DNA of 58,026 nucleotides, taken from assembly GCA_003137095.1 (NCBI GenBank), contig PLET01000122.1, forward strand, positions 4,883 through 62,908. Direction: 5' to 3'. Positions 1 through 8,983 of this stretch are shown here, one piece after another; the stretch's first letter is position 1, and the number at the start of each line of letters is the position of its first letter. This stretch comes from Gammaproteobacteria bacterium. GTDB lineage: Bacteria > Pseudomonadota > Gammaproteobacteria > Steroidobacterales > Steroidobacteraceae. Both the position numbers and the translations under genes were made by a program. The notes below the pieces were generated by a model, which saw only the letters and a list, made by a program, of their open reading frames with translations, searched no databases and was not told the DNA's origin.

Positions 1-1887
1 GGCCACGTCGACTTCACCATCGAGGTCAACCGCTCGCTGCGCGTGCTCGACGGCGCCGTGGTGGTGTTCGACGGCGTCGCCGGCGTGGAGCCGCAGTCGG
101 AGACCAACTGGCGCCTCGCCGACAACTACGGCGTGCCGCGCATTTGTTATGTCAACAAGATGGACCGCAGCGGTGCCAACTTCCTGCGCTGCGTGGACAT
201 GATCAAGAAGCGCCTGGGCGCCCGCCCGCTGCCGGTACAGCTGCCCATCGGCTCGGAGGACAACTTCAAGGGCATGGTGGACCTGGTCGAGATGAAGGCC
301 CTGGTGTGGGACTCGGACGACAAGGACGCGCAGTGGCGGGTGCTGGAAGTCACGCCGGATCTGGCCGACACACTGCACATCACCATACCGGCCGACCGCA
401 AGATCCTGGCCGACGTCGCCAAATACCGCACCGAACTGGTGGACACCTGCCTCGAACAGGATGACGCCGCCATGGACGCCTTCCTCACCCACGGCACCAT
501 GCCCTCGGGCGACATCCTGCGTGCCTGCTTGCGCAAGGGCACCCTGAATTCGGCGTTCACCCCCGTACTGTGCGGCAGCTCCTACAAGAACAAGGGCGTG
601 CAGCAGGTGCTCGACGCCGTGGTCGACTATCTGCCGGCCCCCACGGATGTCGAATCCATCAAGACGGTCGATGCCGACGGCCACCCCACCGGCGAGCGCA
701 AGTGCTCGGACGACGAGCCGTTTTCGGCGCTCGCCTTCAAGGTGATCAATGACGCCTATGGCGCCTTGACCTTCATCCGCGTGTATTCCGGCGTGCTCAC
801 CAAGGGTGCCTCGGTGCAGAACTCCACCCGCGGCAAGCGCGAGAAGATCGGCCGCATGGTCGAGATGTTCGCCAAGGAGGCCAATCCGGTCGAGGAGGCC
901 CGCGCCGGCGACATCATCGCGCTGGTCTCGCTCTCGGACACCGAGACCGGCGACACCCTGTGCGACGACGACCACCCGGTGGTGCTCGAGCGCATGCGCT
1001 TTCCCGACCCCGTCATCAGCGTCTCGGTCAAGGCCAAGAACAAGTCGGAACAGGAGAAATTCGGCACGGCCCTCGGCAAGATGGTGCGCGCCGATCCATC
1101 GCTGCACCTCGAGACCGATCGCGAAACCGGCCAGACCATCCTGCGCGGCATGGGAGAACTGCATCTGGAGGTCACCCTCGACCGCATGCGCACCGAATTC
1201 GGCGTGGAAGGCATCATGGGCGAGCCGCAGGTGGCCTACCGCGAGACCTTCACCAAGAAGATCACCGAGCAATACATCCACAAGAAGCAGACCGGCGGCT
1301 CCGGCCAGTTCGCCGAGGTGTGGATCGTGTTCGAACCGCTGGAGCGCAGCGCCGGCTTCGAGTTCGTCGACGAAACCGTCGGCGGCTCGGTGCCCCGCGA
1401 GTTCGTGCCCGCGGTGGAGAAGGGCCTGAAGATCCAGAAGGAAGACGGCGTGCTCGCGCATTATCCCACCGTGGATTTTCGCGCCACCCTCATCGACGGC
1501 AGCTACCACGACGTCGATTCCAATGCGCTGACCTTCGAGATCGCCTCCAAGGCCGCGTTCCGCGAGGGCATCCGCAAGGCCGCGCCCATCCTGCTCGAGC
1601 CCGTCATGAAGGTCGAGACCGTCACGCCGGATGACTACCTGGGCGACGTGATCGGCGATATCAACCGCCGCCGCGGCCAGATCCTCGATCAGCTCGAGCG
1701 CGGCACCAACATCGCCGTGGTCGCCACGGTGCCGCTGTCGGAGATGTTCGGCTACATCGGCCAGCTGCGCGGTATGACCAGCGGCCGCGCCTCCTACACC
1801 ATGGAGTTCTCGCACTACGATCCCGTGCCGCGCCAGGTCGCCGACGAGATCATCGCCGAGAAGACCAAGGCCGCAGCGCTCACCTGA
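1..1887 (+). CDS. fusA: Elongation factor G, 5' end outside the window
   Basis: This is the ribosomal translocase EF-G, a GTPase that moves tRNA and mRNA after peptide-bond formation. The reading frame is open from base 1 and begins inside the G3 motif (GHVDFTIEV), so the P-loop and the first roughly 85 residues are missing. The G4 motif VNKMD and a C-terminal domain V ending in the [14 protein letters not shown] type block are present. Residues such as [17 protein letters not shown] and [11 protein letters not shown] look more like alphaproteobacterial or mitochondrial EF-G than the usual gammaproteobacterial form (VGGVQPQSETVWR, GRGQYG); this comparison is from memory. No tufA follows; leuC does, 29 bases on. 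It may be the sole EF-G or a second copy. Confidence 0.95.
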   Translation, partial: GHVDFTIEVNRSLRVLDGAVVVFDGVAGVEPQSETNWRLADNYGVPRICYVNKMDRSGANFLRCVDMIKKRLGARPLPVQLPIGSEDNFKGMVDLVEMKALVWDSDDKDAQWRVLEVTPDLADTLHITIPADRKILADVAKYRTELVDTCLEQDDAAMDAFLTHGTMPSGDILRACLRKGTLNSAFTPVLCGSSYKNKGVQQVLDAVVDYLPAPTDVESIKTVDADGHPTGERKCSDDEPFSALAFKVINDAYGALTFIRVYSGVLTKGASVQNSTRGKREKIGRMVEMFAKEANPVEEARAGDIIALVSLSDTETGDTLCDDDHPVVLERMRFPDPVISVSVKAKNKSEQEKFGTALGKMVRADPSLHLETDRETGQTILRGMGELHLEVTLDRMRTEFGVEGIMGEPQVAYRETFTKKITEQYIHKKQTGGSGQFAEVWIVFEPLERSAGFEFVDETVGGSVPREFVPAVEKGLKIQKEDGVLAHYPTVDFRATLIDGSYHDVDSNALTFEIASKAAFREGIRKAAPILLEPVMKVETVTPDDYLGDVIGDINRRRGQILDQLERGTNIAVVATVPLSEMFGYIGQLRGMTSGRASYTMEFSHYDPVPRQVADEIIAEKTKAAALT

Positions 1888-1916
1888 CCGCGGCACTCAC
1901 TCTAATCGCGGCGCGC

Positions 1917-3356
1917 ATGGGTGGAGAGACGCTGTTTGGGCGCATCTGGAACCTGCACCGGATCAAGCCGCTGGGCGGCGGGGTGGATCTGCTGTTCGTC
2001 GACCGGCATCTCGTACACGATCTGGAGGCCGGCCCGCGTCTCGCGGCGCTTGCGGCACGCGGCCTGCCGGTGCTGCGGCCGGATCTGACCTTCGCCACGC
2101 CCGATCATGCGGTCGTGACCACCCCCGGCCGGGCCACCGCCGCGACGGCCGCCGCGGCCGACGGCACCACCAGCGCCGGCAGCCTGCTCGCCGACATGCG
2201 CCGCCGCACCGCCGCCGCCGGCATCAAGCTCTTCGATCTGGGCGAACCCGGCCAGGGTATCGTGCACGTCATCGGACCCGAACTCGGCCTCAGCCTGCCG
2301 GGTCTGCTCATCGTCTGCGGCGACAGCCACACCTGCACCCACGGCGGCCTGGGCGCCCTCGCCTTCGGCATTGGTTCCAGCGAGGTCGAGCACGTGCTCG
2401 CCACCCAAAGCCTGCGTCAAAGCCGGCCCGCCACCCTGCGCCTGCGCATCGACGGACGCCGCGCGCCCGGCGTCGGCGCCAAGGACCTCATGCTCTATGC
2501 CATCGGCCGCTTTGGCACCGCTGCGGCCCGCGGCCATGCCATCGAATATGCCGGCGCGGCGGTGGTTGCCCTGGACGTCGAGGCACGCCTCACGCTCTGC
2601 AATCTTTCCATTGAAATGGGCGCTAAGATCGGCATGATCGCGCCCGATAGCACCGTTTTCGAGTACATTGCCGGCAGACACTATGCCCCCAAGGGTGCGC
2701 AGTGGGAGCCCGCCGTAGCCGCCTGGAGCGCCCTCGCCAGCGATGCGGATGCGGTCTTCGATCGCGAGTTGTGCGTCGATGCCGCCGCCGTGGCGCCGCA
2801 GATCACCTGGGGCACCAGTCCGCAGGATGTGGTTGGCATCGACGCCGTGGTCCCCGATCCCGACGCCGTCGGCGATCCCGCCCTGCGCCGCAGCCGGCGT
2901 GCCGCGCTCGACTACATGGGGCTCTCCCCTGGCCAGCGCCTCGAAGGCACGCCCATCGATTGGGTGTTCATCGGCTCCTGCACCAACGGCCGGCTCTCGG
3001 ATCTGCGCGAGGCCGCCGCCGTGGTGCGCGGCCGGCGCGTGGCCGCGCGGGTCAATGCCTGGGTGGTGCCGGGCTCGGAGAACGTGCGCCGCGCCGCCCG
3101 GGCCGAAGGTCTCGACAAGATCTTCCTCGAGGCCGGGTTTCAATGGCGCGAGCCCGGCTGCTCGCTCTGCCTCGGCGCCAACGGCGAACTCATCCCCCCC
3201 GGCCAGCGCTCGGTATCCACCACCAATCGCAATTTCGTCGGCCGCCAGGGCCCGGGGGCCCGCACCCACATCGCCAGCCCCGCCACCGCCGCCGCGGCCG
3301 CCATCGCCGGCGCCATCGCCGACGTGCGCAAGCTGCCGCCCGCGCAGGTACGTTGA
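1917..3356 (+). CDS. leuC: 3-isopropylmalate dehydratase large subunit
   Basis: LeuC is the [4Fe-4S] large subunit of isopropylmalate isomerase in leucine synthesis and belongs to the aconitase superfamily. The protein has 479 residues, close to the usual 465-475. The cluster ligands are visible as C355 in GSCTNGR and C415/C418 in GCSLCLGAN, with the same 60 and 3 residue spacing as E. coli LeuC. CGDSHTCTHGGLGALAFGIG is the conserved active-site block. It overlaps leuD by one base (TGATG). No leuA is in the window, and the operon runs on into an ABC transporter, so a related 2- or 3-alkylmalate substrate is possible. Confidence 0.93.
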   Translation: MGGETLFGRIWNLHRIKPLGGGVDLLFVDRHLVHDLEAGPRLAALAARGLPVLRPDLTFATPDHAVVTTPGRATAATAAAADGTTSAGSLLADMRRRTAAAGIKLFDLGEPGQGIVHVIGPELGLSLPGLLIVCGDSHTCTHGGLGALAFGIGSSEVEHVLATQSLRQSRPATLRLRIDGRRAPGVGAKDLMLYAIGRFGTAAARGHAIEYAGAAVVALDVEARLTLCNLSIEMGAKIGMIAPDSTVFEYIAGRHYAPKGAQWEPAVAAWSALASDADAVFDRELCVDAAAVAPQITWGTSPQDVVGIDAVVPDPDAVGDPALRRSRRAALDYMGLSPGQRLEGTPIDWVFIGSCTNGRLSDLREAAAVVRGRRVAARVNAWVVPGSENVRRAARAEGLDKIFLEAGFQWREPGCSLCLGANGELIPPGQRSVSTTNRNFVGRQGPGARTHIASPATAAAAAIAGAIADVRKLPPAQVR

Positions 3357-3979
3357 TGGCGCAGCCCTTTCGGCCGCTCACCGCGATCCTCGCGCCGCTC
3401 CCCCGGGCCAACGTCGACACCGAGGTCATCATTCCCATCGGCCGCCTGATCTCACACCGCCGCGGCACACTCGGCCCGTTTTGCTTCGAGCCCTGGCGCT
3501 ATCTTCCCGACGGCTCGCCCGACCCGCAATTCGCGCTGAATGAGCCGCGCTACGCGGGCGCGCGCATCCTGCTCGGCGGGGCGAATTTTGGCTGTGGCAG
3601 TTCCCGTGAGGCGGCGGTGTGGGCGCTGTGGGACCTCGGCATTCGCTGCGTGATCGCCGAGAGTTTCGGCGATATCTTCCGCGCCAATTGCTTTCAAAAC
3701 GGGCTGCTGCCCGTCACCCTGGATGCCGCCACCCTCGCCTGGCTCACCACGTGGGCCGGCGCGCGGCGTCCGCCCCTGCTCGGCGTCGATCTGCAGCACT
3801 CGCGACTGCTCGCCGCCGGCCGCAGCATCCCCTTCGTCATCGATCCCGAGCGGCGCACCGCACTGCTCGAGGGGCTCGATGACATCGGCCTCACCCTGAA
3901 GTCACTGGCAGACATCCGCACCTTCATACGGCGCGATCTCGCCACGCGGCCCTGGGCCCAAAGTGCCGGCGGCGGCTGA
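3356..3979 (+). CDS. leuD: 3-isopropylmalate dehydratase small subunit
   Basis: LeuD is the swivelling small subunit that completes the isopropylmalate isomerase active site with LeuC. The protein has 207 residues, a normal length. It begins with the family-typical block NVDTEVIIP and carries GGANFGCGSSREAAVWAL, the loop around the substrate-binding GSSRE, followed by ESFGDIFRANCFQNGLLP. I chose the ATG that shares its A with the leuC stop codon (TGATG), which fits translational coupling. The stop codon directly abuts the leuB start. Confidence 0.93.
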   Translation: MAQPFRPLTAILAPLPRANVDTEVIIPIGRLISHRRGTLGPFCFEPWRYLPDGSPDPQFALNEPRYAGARILLGGANFGCGSSREAAVWALWDLGIRCVIAESFGDIFRANCFQNGLLPVTLDAATLAWLTTWAGARRPPLLGVDLQHSRLLAAGRSIPFVIDPERRTALLEGLDDIGLTLKSLADIRTFIRRDLATRPWAQSAGGG

Positions 3980-5071
3980 ATGCTCAAACTGCTCATTCTC
4001 GCCGGCGACGGCATCGGTGCGGAGATCATGCAGGAGGTGGCCCGGATCGCCGCCTGGTTCATCGCCCGCGGCCTGCCCGCCGAGCTCGACGAAGAACCGT
4101 TCGGCATCGCCTCCTGGAAGCGGCACGGCACCCTCATGCTGCCGTCCAGCTGGGCCAAGATCCGCGCCGCCGACGCCATCCTGTTCGGCGCCATCGGCTC
4201 GCCGGAATACGAGGCCATACCCGCCGCCGCGAAGACCGAGGACCTGCTGCTCAAGATGCGCCGCGAGCTGGATCTGTACGCCAATCTGCGCCCGGTGCGC
4301 GCTCTGCCGGCGCTCGAGGATGCCTCCAGCCTGCGCCCCGAGGTACTGCGCGGCACCGACCTGCTGCTGGTGCGCGAGCTCGCCGGCGGGCTGTATTTCG
4401 GCGAGCCCCGCGGCATCGAAATCGCCGCCGACGGCACCGGCCGCGCCTTCAACACGCTGGTGTATACCACCCGCGAGATCGAACGCATCGCGCGCACAGC
4501 CTTCGAGGCCGCCCGCACCCGTCGCGGCCGCGTCTGCAACGTCGACAAGAGCAATGTGCTCGAGACCTTCCGGTTCTGGCGCGACACGGTGGTGAGCCTG
4601 CACCGGCGCGAATACGCAGATGTCGAATTGAGTCATCAGTACGTGGACAATTGCGCCATGCAGCTCGTGCACCGGCCCGCCCAATTCGACGTCATCCTCA
4701 CCGAGAATCTGTTCGGCGACATACTTTCGGACTGCGCCGCCATGGTGGCCGGCTCGCTCGGCATGCTGCCCTCCGCCTCGTTCGGGCCCGTCGATGCCGC
4801 CGGCACACGCCGCGCGCTGTACGAACCCATTCACGGCAGCGCACCCGACATCGCCGGCCGCGGCATCGCCAATCCCTGCGGCGCCATCTTAAGTTTCGCG
4901 CTCTGCCTGCGCCACACCGCCCGGCGCGAGGCCGACGCCGTCCGGCTCGAGCAAGCCGTCGAGCGCGTCATCGCCGGCGGCCTGCGCACCCCCGACATCG
5001 CCTCCCCCGGCTCGCGGATCGTGGGCACGCGCGATATGGGCGACGCCATCCTGCGGGCGCTCGAGACATGA
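3980..5071 (+). CDS. leuB: 3-isopropylmalate dehydrogenase
   Basis: LeuB oxidises and decarboxylates 3-isopropylmalate with NAD. The 363-residue length is exactly typical. Visible motifs are the N-terminal LAGDGIGAEI, the substrate-binding block DLYANLRPVRALP, VRELAGGLYFGEPRG, the VDKSNVLE metal and substrate region, ENLFGDILSDCAAMVAGSLGMLPSAS (shown here only as a block), and the NAD-binding EPIHGSAPDIAGRGIANP. The ATG follows the leuD stop with no gap, and the stop overlaps the next start (ATGA). It could be a paralogue for another alkylmalate, given the transporter genes that follow. Confidence 0.92.
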   Translation: MLKLLILAGDGIGAEIMQEVARIAAWFIARGLPAELDEEPFGIASWKRHGTLMLPSSWAKIRAADAILFGAIGSPEYEAIPAAAKTEDLLLKMRRELDLYANLRPVRALPALEDASSLRPEVLRGTDLLLVRELAGGLYFGEPRGIEIAADGTGRAFNTLVYTTREIERIARTAFEAARTRRGRVCNVDKSNVLETFRFWRDTVVSLHRREYADVELSHQYVDNCAMQLVHRPAQFDVILTENLFGDILSDCAAMVAGSLGMLPSASFGPVDAAGTRRALYEPIHGSAPDIAGRGIANPCGAILSFALCLRHTARREADAVRLEQAVERVIAGGLRTPDIASPGSRIVGTRDMGDAILRALET

Positions 5072-6135
5072 GGACCGCCCCGCGTGCCCCGCGCACCGGC
5101 GTCCTGAGCGCCGTCGTCCTGAGCGTCGGCGTCGTGTTGGGCGCCGCCGTGCCCGCACGCGCCACCGCCATGACGCCGGTGGCCGCGCCCGAAACGCCGA
5201 ATCTCAACTTGGCGGTGGGCGGCCAATCCGCGCTGATCTACCTGCCGCTCACCGTCGCCGCGCGCCTCGGCTATTTCACCGACGCCGGCCTCAAAGTGGA
5301 GATCAGCGATTTTAATGGCGGCAGCAAGGCCCTGCAGGCGCTCGTCGGCGGCAGCGCCGATGTGGTGGCGGGCGTGTATGAACACACCTTGCGGATGCAG
5401 TCGGCCGGTCGCCATCTCGAGGCCTTCGTGGTGATGGCCAATTCCATGCAGCTCGCCCTCGCCGTCGCCGCGCCGCAAGCCGGGCGCATCCGCCAGGTCG
5501 CCGACCTCAAGGGCGCCCGTATCGGCGTATCGGCGCCCGGATCGACCACGCATCTCATGGTCGACCGCGTGCTCGCCGGCGCGCATCTCGATTCGCACGA
5601 CGTGTCCATCATCGGCGTCGGCATCGGCGCCTCCGCGGTCTCGGCCGTGGCAAGCGGGCAGATCGATGCCATCTGCACTCCCGAACCCGCCGTCACGCTC
5701 ATGCAGCACAAGGGCCTGATCCGTGTGCTGGTCGACGCGCGTACCGCCGCCGGCACCCTGCAGGTGTTCGGCGGCGCCGTTCCCACCTCGGTGCTGTATG
5801 CCGAAGCCGGCTTCGTGCGCGCCAATCCACGCACCATCCAGGCGCTCACCGACGCCATTATCCGCGCCGACCGCTGGATCGCCCGCGCCGCCGCCGCCGA
5901 GGTGGCGCGCGTGGTGCCCGAGTCCTTCCACGAGAACGACACGCTCATCTACATCGAGGCCTTCGAGAAGGTGCGCGATGGCTTTTCGGCGGACGGCCGC
6001 TTCCTGCCCGACGGCGCCGCCAACACCCTGCGGGCGCTCGCCGCTTTTGATCCGCGGATTCGTGCCGCGGCCATCGACCTGCCGGCTACCTACACCGATC
6101 GCTTCGCGCTCGATTTCGCCCGGCGGCAGCGATGA
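5068..6135 (+). CDS. NitT/TauT-type ABC transporter substrate-binding protein
   Basis: This is a periplasmic binding protein of the SsuA/THI5-NMT1-like class that captures small organic ions or heterocycles for uptake. The 355-residue protein has a signal peptide (about residues 1-33, with arginines, a hydrophobic stretch and an AxA cleavage site). The mature part carries GYFTDAGLKVEI, FNGGSKALQALVGGSADV and GVSAPGSTTHLMVDRVL, the typical lobe I and hinge motifs of the family. The ATG overlaps the leuB stop by four bases, and its own stop overlaps the ATPase start by four bases, so the binding protein is co-translated with leuCDB. The ligand cannot be read from the sequence. Confidence 0.88.
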   Translation: MRTAPRAPRTGVLSAVVLSVGVVLGAAVPARATAMTPVAAPETPNLNLAVGGQSALIYLPLTVAARLGYFTDAGLKVEISDFNGGSKALQALVGGSADVVAGVYEHTLRMQSAGRHLEAFVVMANSMQLALAVAAPQAGRIRQVADLKGARIGVSAPGSTTHLMVDRVLAGAHLDSHDVSIIGVGIGASAVSAVASGQIDAICTPEPAVTLMQHKGLIRVLVDARTAAGTLQVFGGAVPTSVLYAEAGFVRANPRTIQALTDAIIRADRWIARAAAAEVARVVPESFHENDTLIYIEAFEKVRDGFSADGRFLPDGAANTLRALAAFDPRIRAAAIDLPATYTDRFALDFARRQR

Positions 6136-6989
6136 GCGGCACCGCGACCCCTGTCGGCGCCGCGACCCCTGGCCGCGCCGATGCCGCCGCCCTCGCGCTG
6201 ATCGACGTCGCCTGCCGCTTCGCCGCCGCCGGCAAGCCCGCCTACACCGCCGTCGCCGGCATCAGCCTGGCAGTGCAGCCCGGCGAATTCGTTTCGGTGG
6301 TCGGCCCCACCGGTTGCGGCAAGTCCACCCTGCTGAATCTCGCGGCCGGTCTGCTGCGTCCATCCGCCGGCAGCGTGCAGGTATTCGGCAGCCCTCTGCA
6401 CGGCATCAACGCGCGCGCCGGTTACCTGTTGCAATCCGACACCCTCATGCCGTGGCGCACCGCGCTGCAGAACACCGTCGTCGGCCTGGAATATCGCGGC
6501 CTGCCCAAGCAGCAGATCGCGGCCCAGGGACGCGAATGGCTGGCCCGCGTCGGCCTCGCCGGCTTCGGCGACCGCTATCCCCACCAGCTTTCCGGCGGCA
6601 TGCGCAAGCGCGTCGCGCTGGCACAGACCCTGGCGCTCGAGCCGGACATTATTCTGATGGACGAGCCGTTCTCCGCACTCGACGTGCAGACGCGTCAATT
6701 GATGGAGAACGAGTTGCTCGCCCTGTGGCAGGCCAGGCGCAAGGCCGTGCTGTTCATCACCCATGATCTCGATGAAGCCATCGCCTTGAGCGATCGAGTG
6801 ATCGTGCTCTCCGCGGGACCCGCGAGCCATGCGGTCGGCGAATTCGACATCGACCTGGCGCGGCCGCGCGACGTGGCCGACATCCGCGCAAGCGCCCGCT
6901 TCGTCGATTTGCACGCCCGCATTTGGTCATGCCTGCGGGACGAGGTGCTCAAGAGTTACGCACAGCAGCGCGCGGCGGCCCATGGTTGA
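6132..6989 (+). CDS. ABC transporter ATP-binding protein (NitT/TauT type)
   Basis: This is the cytoplasmic ATPase that powers the adjacent importer. It has 285 residues. Walker A is GPTGCGKST, the Q-loop lies in LLQSDTLMPWRTALQN, the signature is LSGGMRKRVALAQ, Walker B is IILMDEPFSALD, and the H-loop is ITHDLDEA. The arrangement and the DTLMPWRT wording are typical of SsuB/TauB-like subunits. The ATG overlaps the end of the binding-protein gene (ATGA). Its stop lies within the first copy of a short duplication that precedes the permease start. Confidence 0.93.
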   Translation: MSGTATPVGAATPGRADAAALALIDVACRFAAAGKPAYTAVAGISLAVQPGEFVSVVGPTGCGKSTLLNLAAGLLRPSAGSVQVFGSPLHGINARAGYLLQSDTLMPWRTALQNTVVGLEYRGLPKQQIAAQGREWLARVGLAGFGDRYPHQLSGGMRKRVALAQTLALEPDIILMDEPFSALDVQTRQLMENELLALWQARRKAVLFITHDLDEAIALSDRVIVLSAGPASHAVGEFDIDLARPRDVADIRASARFVDLHARIWSCLRDEVLKSYAQQRAAAHG

Positions 6990-7021
6990 GCTGCGCAGGG
7001 CGCCCCATGGTTGAGCTGCGC
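6974..7021 (+). repeat. Imperfect 23-bp tandem duplication at the ATPase/permease junction
   Basis: Positions 6974-6996 and 6999-7021 match at 22 of 23 bases with a 25-base offset. Both copies contain CATGGTTGAGCTGCGC. The first copy holds the ATPase stop and an ATG (6982) that is now out of frame and ends after 10 codons. The second copy holds the in-frame permease ATG (7007). Confidence 0.9.
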
Positions 7022-7834
7022 GCACTGCAGTGGTCGCTGCTCGCCGCGATGCTGGCGCTCTGGCATTGGGTCACGCGCAATCCCGATGTGGCCTTCTTTT
7101 TCGGCGAGCCTCTGGTGGTCTTTCGCCGCATCTGGACATGGTTCACCCGTGGCGACGGCAGCCTGCAGATCGGCCCGGGCCGCGCCGGCTGGTTCACTCT
7201 GCACTTACCCGCCGAGATCTATCCGCATCTGATCGTGACCCTGTCGGAGACCGTCATCGCCTTCGTCATCGGCGCCGCCCTCGGCACGGCCGCCGGCCTG
7301 TGGCTGGCGTTGGCACCGCGCACCGGGGTCGTGCTGCACCCCTACGTCAAGGCGGCCAACTCCATGCCGCGGGTGATTCTCGCGCCGATCTTCGCCACCT
7401 GGTTCGGCCTCGGCATCTGGTCGAAGGTGGCGCTCGCCATCACGCTGGTGTTCTTCGTGGTGTTCTTCAACGTCTACCAGGGCGTGAAGGAGGTGGATCC
7501 CGGCATCCTCGCCAGCAGCCGCGTCATGGGCGCCAGCCGCCGCCAGTTGCTGCACACCGTCTATCTGCCCTCGGCGCTGTCCTGGTTGTTCTCCAGCCTG
7601 CACAACGCCGTCGGCCTCGCCTTCGTCGGCGCCGTGGTGGGCGAGTATCTCGGCTCGGCGCGCGGCATCGGTTACCTCATCCTGCAGGCCGAGGGCACCT
7701 TCGACGTGAACGGCGTGTTCGCCGGCATCATCGTGCTCACCGTGTTCGCGCTGCTGCTGGACGGCATGGTGAGTTTCATCGAGCGGCGTTATATGATCTG
7801 GCGGCCCGCGCTCGGCGAGACGCGGCGGCTTTAG
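7007..7834 (+). CDS. ABC transporter permease (NitT/TauT type)
   Basis: This is the inner-membrane channel subunit of the importer. It has 275 residues with about six hydrophobic segments. The EAA loop that contacts the ATPase is visible around ASSRVMGASRRQLLHTVYLPSA. The family block for SsuC/TauC-like permeases, with AIFATWFGLG-like wording (APIFATWFGLGIWSKVA), precedes it. I chose ATG 7007 because the hydrophobic first helix begins soon after it; a longer frame upstream lies inside the ATPase gene. The upstream ATG at 6982, in the first copy of a 25-base-offset duplication, is out of frame. Confidence 0.88.
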   Translation: MVELRALQWSLLAAMLALWHWVTRNPDVAFFFGEPLVVFRRIWTWFTRGDGSLQIGPGRAGWFTLHLPAEIYPHLIVTLSETVIAFVIGAALGTAAGLWLALAPRTGVVLHPYVKAANSMPRVILAPIFATWFGLGIWSKVALAITLVFFVVFFNVYQGVKEVDPGILASSRVMGASRRQLLHTVYLPSALSWLFSSLHNAVGLAFVGAVVGEYLGSARGIGYLILQAEGTFDVNGVFAGIIVLTVFALLLDGMVSFIERRYMIWRPALGETRRL

Positions 7835-7872
7835 AATTCGCGGCGAGGGTTCTGCAGGTCCCGGAGCAAGCA

Positions 7873-8244
7873 ATGCCCATCAGCTCATTTGAAATTGTAT
7901 CCGTGCCCGTGTCAGACCCGGAGCGCGCCAAGCACTTTTATCGCGACACCCTGGGATTCGAGCTGCTGCGCGAGGAGCCGATGGGCCCCGCCATGAAATG
8001 GATCCAGCTCGCCCCCATGGGATGCGCCACCACCATAGCGCTGGTGACCTGGTTCGAGCGCATGCCCGCCGGCGCCCTGCAGGGCGTCATGCTCAATGTC
8101 ACCGACATCGAGCGCGATCACCGCGAATTGTCCGCCCGTGGCCTCGAGCTGTCGGCCATCCAGCAGCAGCCCTGGGGACGCTATGCCACGTTCAATGACC
8201 CGGACGGCAACGGCTGGATCCTGCGCCAGCCGCCAAATCCGTAG
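7873..8244 (+). CDS. VOC-fold (glyoxalase/bleomycin-resistance-like) protein
   Basis: This 123-residue protein has the paired beta-alpha-beta-beta-beta layout of vicinal-oxygen-chelate proteins. It begins with VSVPVSDPERAKHFYRDTLGFEL and ends with the typical FNDPDGNGWILRQP strand. Family members are metal-dependent lyases, dioxygenases or drug-binding proteins; the exact function cannot be assigned. The ATG at 7873 follows a GGAG at about 7863. It lies 38 bases after the permease on the same strand and could be a late operon gene. Confidence 0.82.
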   Translation: MPISSFEIVSVPVSDPERAKHFYRDTLGFELLREEPMGPAMKWIQLAPMGCATTIALVTWFERMPAGALQGVMLNVTDIERDHRELSARGLELSAIQQQPWGRYATFNDPDGNGWILRQPPNP

Positions 8245-8392
8245 CGCCAATGCGACTAGCACCTCGGTGTCAACCGCTCCCGGTGTCACCTGCTTGACGG
8301 TGGCCGAGGACATTGCGTGCGCTCAATTTCATGGGGATCTCCTCGAGGGGCTAAAATTCGGGATTCTAGCCCTAGACTCGCGGAGAACACCC

Positions 8393-8803
8393 ATGCCGAG
8401 CCCCGTGATCCGGTTCCGCATCGATTTCGCCAATGATTCCTTTGTCGGGCCCGGCAAGATCGCGCTGCTTGAGGCCATTGGCCGCTGCGGCTCGCTGTCG
8501 CAGGCGGCGCGCAATCTGGGCATGAGCTATCGGCGTGCCTGGCTGCTGATCGACAGCTTGAGAGTGGCATTCCGCAAACCCGTCACCGTCGCCACCACCG
8601 GCGGCAAGGGCGGGGGCGGCGTGATGCTGACCGAATTCGGTGAGGGATTGATCGCCTGCTATCGTGCACTCGAACGCGACATTGCGGCGCTCGCTCCGGG
8701 CCGCCTGCGTAGCCTCACGGCCGCGGCGGCGCCGCGCAAAAAGTCTGCCGCCGCACGGCCGCACCGACCCCTGGCGCGGCACTCGGCGCGCCGCCAATCG
8801 TAG
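8393..8803 (+). CDS. ModE-like winged-helix regulator, DNA-binding domain only
   Basis: The 136-residue protein matches the N-terminal DNA-binding domain of the molybdate regulator ModE. The motif GPGKIALLEAIGRCGSLSQAA followed by RNLGMSYRRAWLLIDSL is the recognition-helix region, and GKGGGGVMLTEFG is the wing. The C-terminal molybdate-binding (MOP/Di-MOP) domains are absent; instead a short Arg/Ala-rich tail ends the protein. GGAGA about 10 bases upstream supports ATG 8393. One-domain ModE homologues exist in several bacteria, and how they sense metal is unclear. The molybdate-box palindrome at 8901-8930 lies just downstream, in front of the porin gene. Confidence 0.85.
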   Translation: MPSPVIRFRIDFANDSFVGPGKIALLEAIGRCGSLSQAARNLGMSYRRAWLLIDSLRVAFRKPVTVATTGGKGGGGVMLTEFGEGLIACYRALERDIAALAPGRLRSLTAAAAPRKKSAAARPHRPLARHSARRQS

Positions 8804-8900
8804 ATGTCCTGACGGCGCGGCGACGCCGTAATCCAAACGCCCCAATCAAATATGAATTTTTTGTTGCGCAGATGCAACGATGGCGCCACGTGACGGCGCA

Positions 8901-8930
8901 TAGTGTTATATTTGGCCATATATAACGCTA
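8901..8930. promoter_or_regulatory. Molybdate-box (ModE-type) operator palindrome
   Basis: Thirteen of 15 base pairs in this 30-bp stretch are symmetric. The core half-sites are GTTATAT at 8905-8911 and ATATAAC at 8920-8926, separated by 8 bases. This is the sequence and geometry I recall for the E. coli modA ModE operator. It lies about 54 bases before the porin start and 98 bases after the modE-like stop. A ribosome-binding GAAGGAA follows at 8969-8975. Confidence 0.75.
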
Positions 8931-8983
8931 ACGCCGGATAACTCCAATTTCTGTTTATTGCCCTTGGTGAAGGAACCCTGACG

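Noticed and set aside
1902-3269. A 455-codon open frame on the minus strand opposite leuC
   Set aside because: It mirrors leuC codon structure in a GC-rich gene, has low-complexity Gly/Ala/His/Asp composition and no domain; leuC has clear cluster ligands.
8340-8372. GGGCTA and TAGCCC inverted repeat before the modE-like gene
   Set aside because: Arms of six bases with a 13-base gap and no resemblance to the Mo-box; too weak to call an operator.
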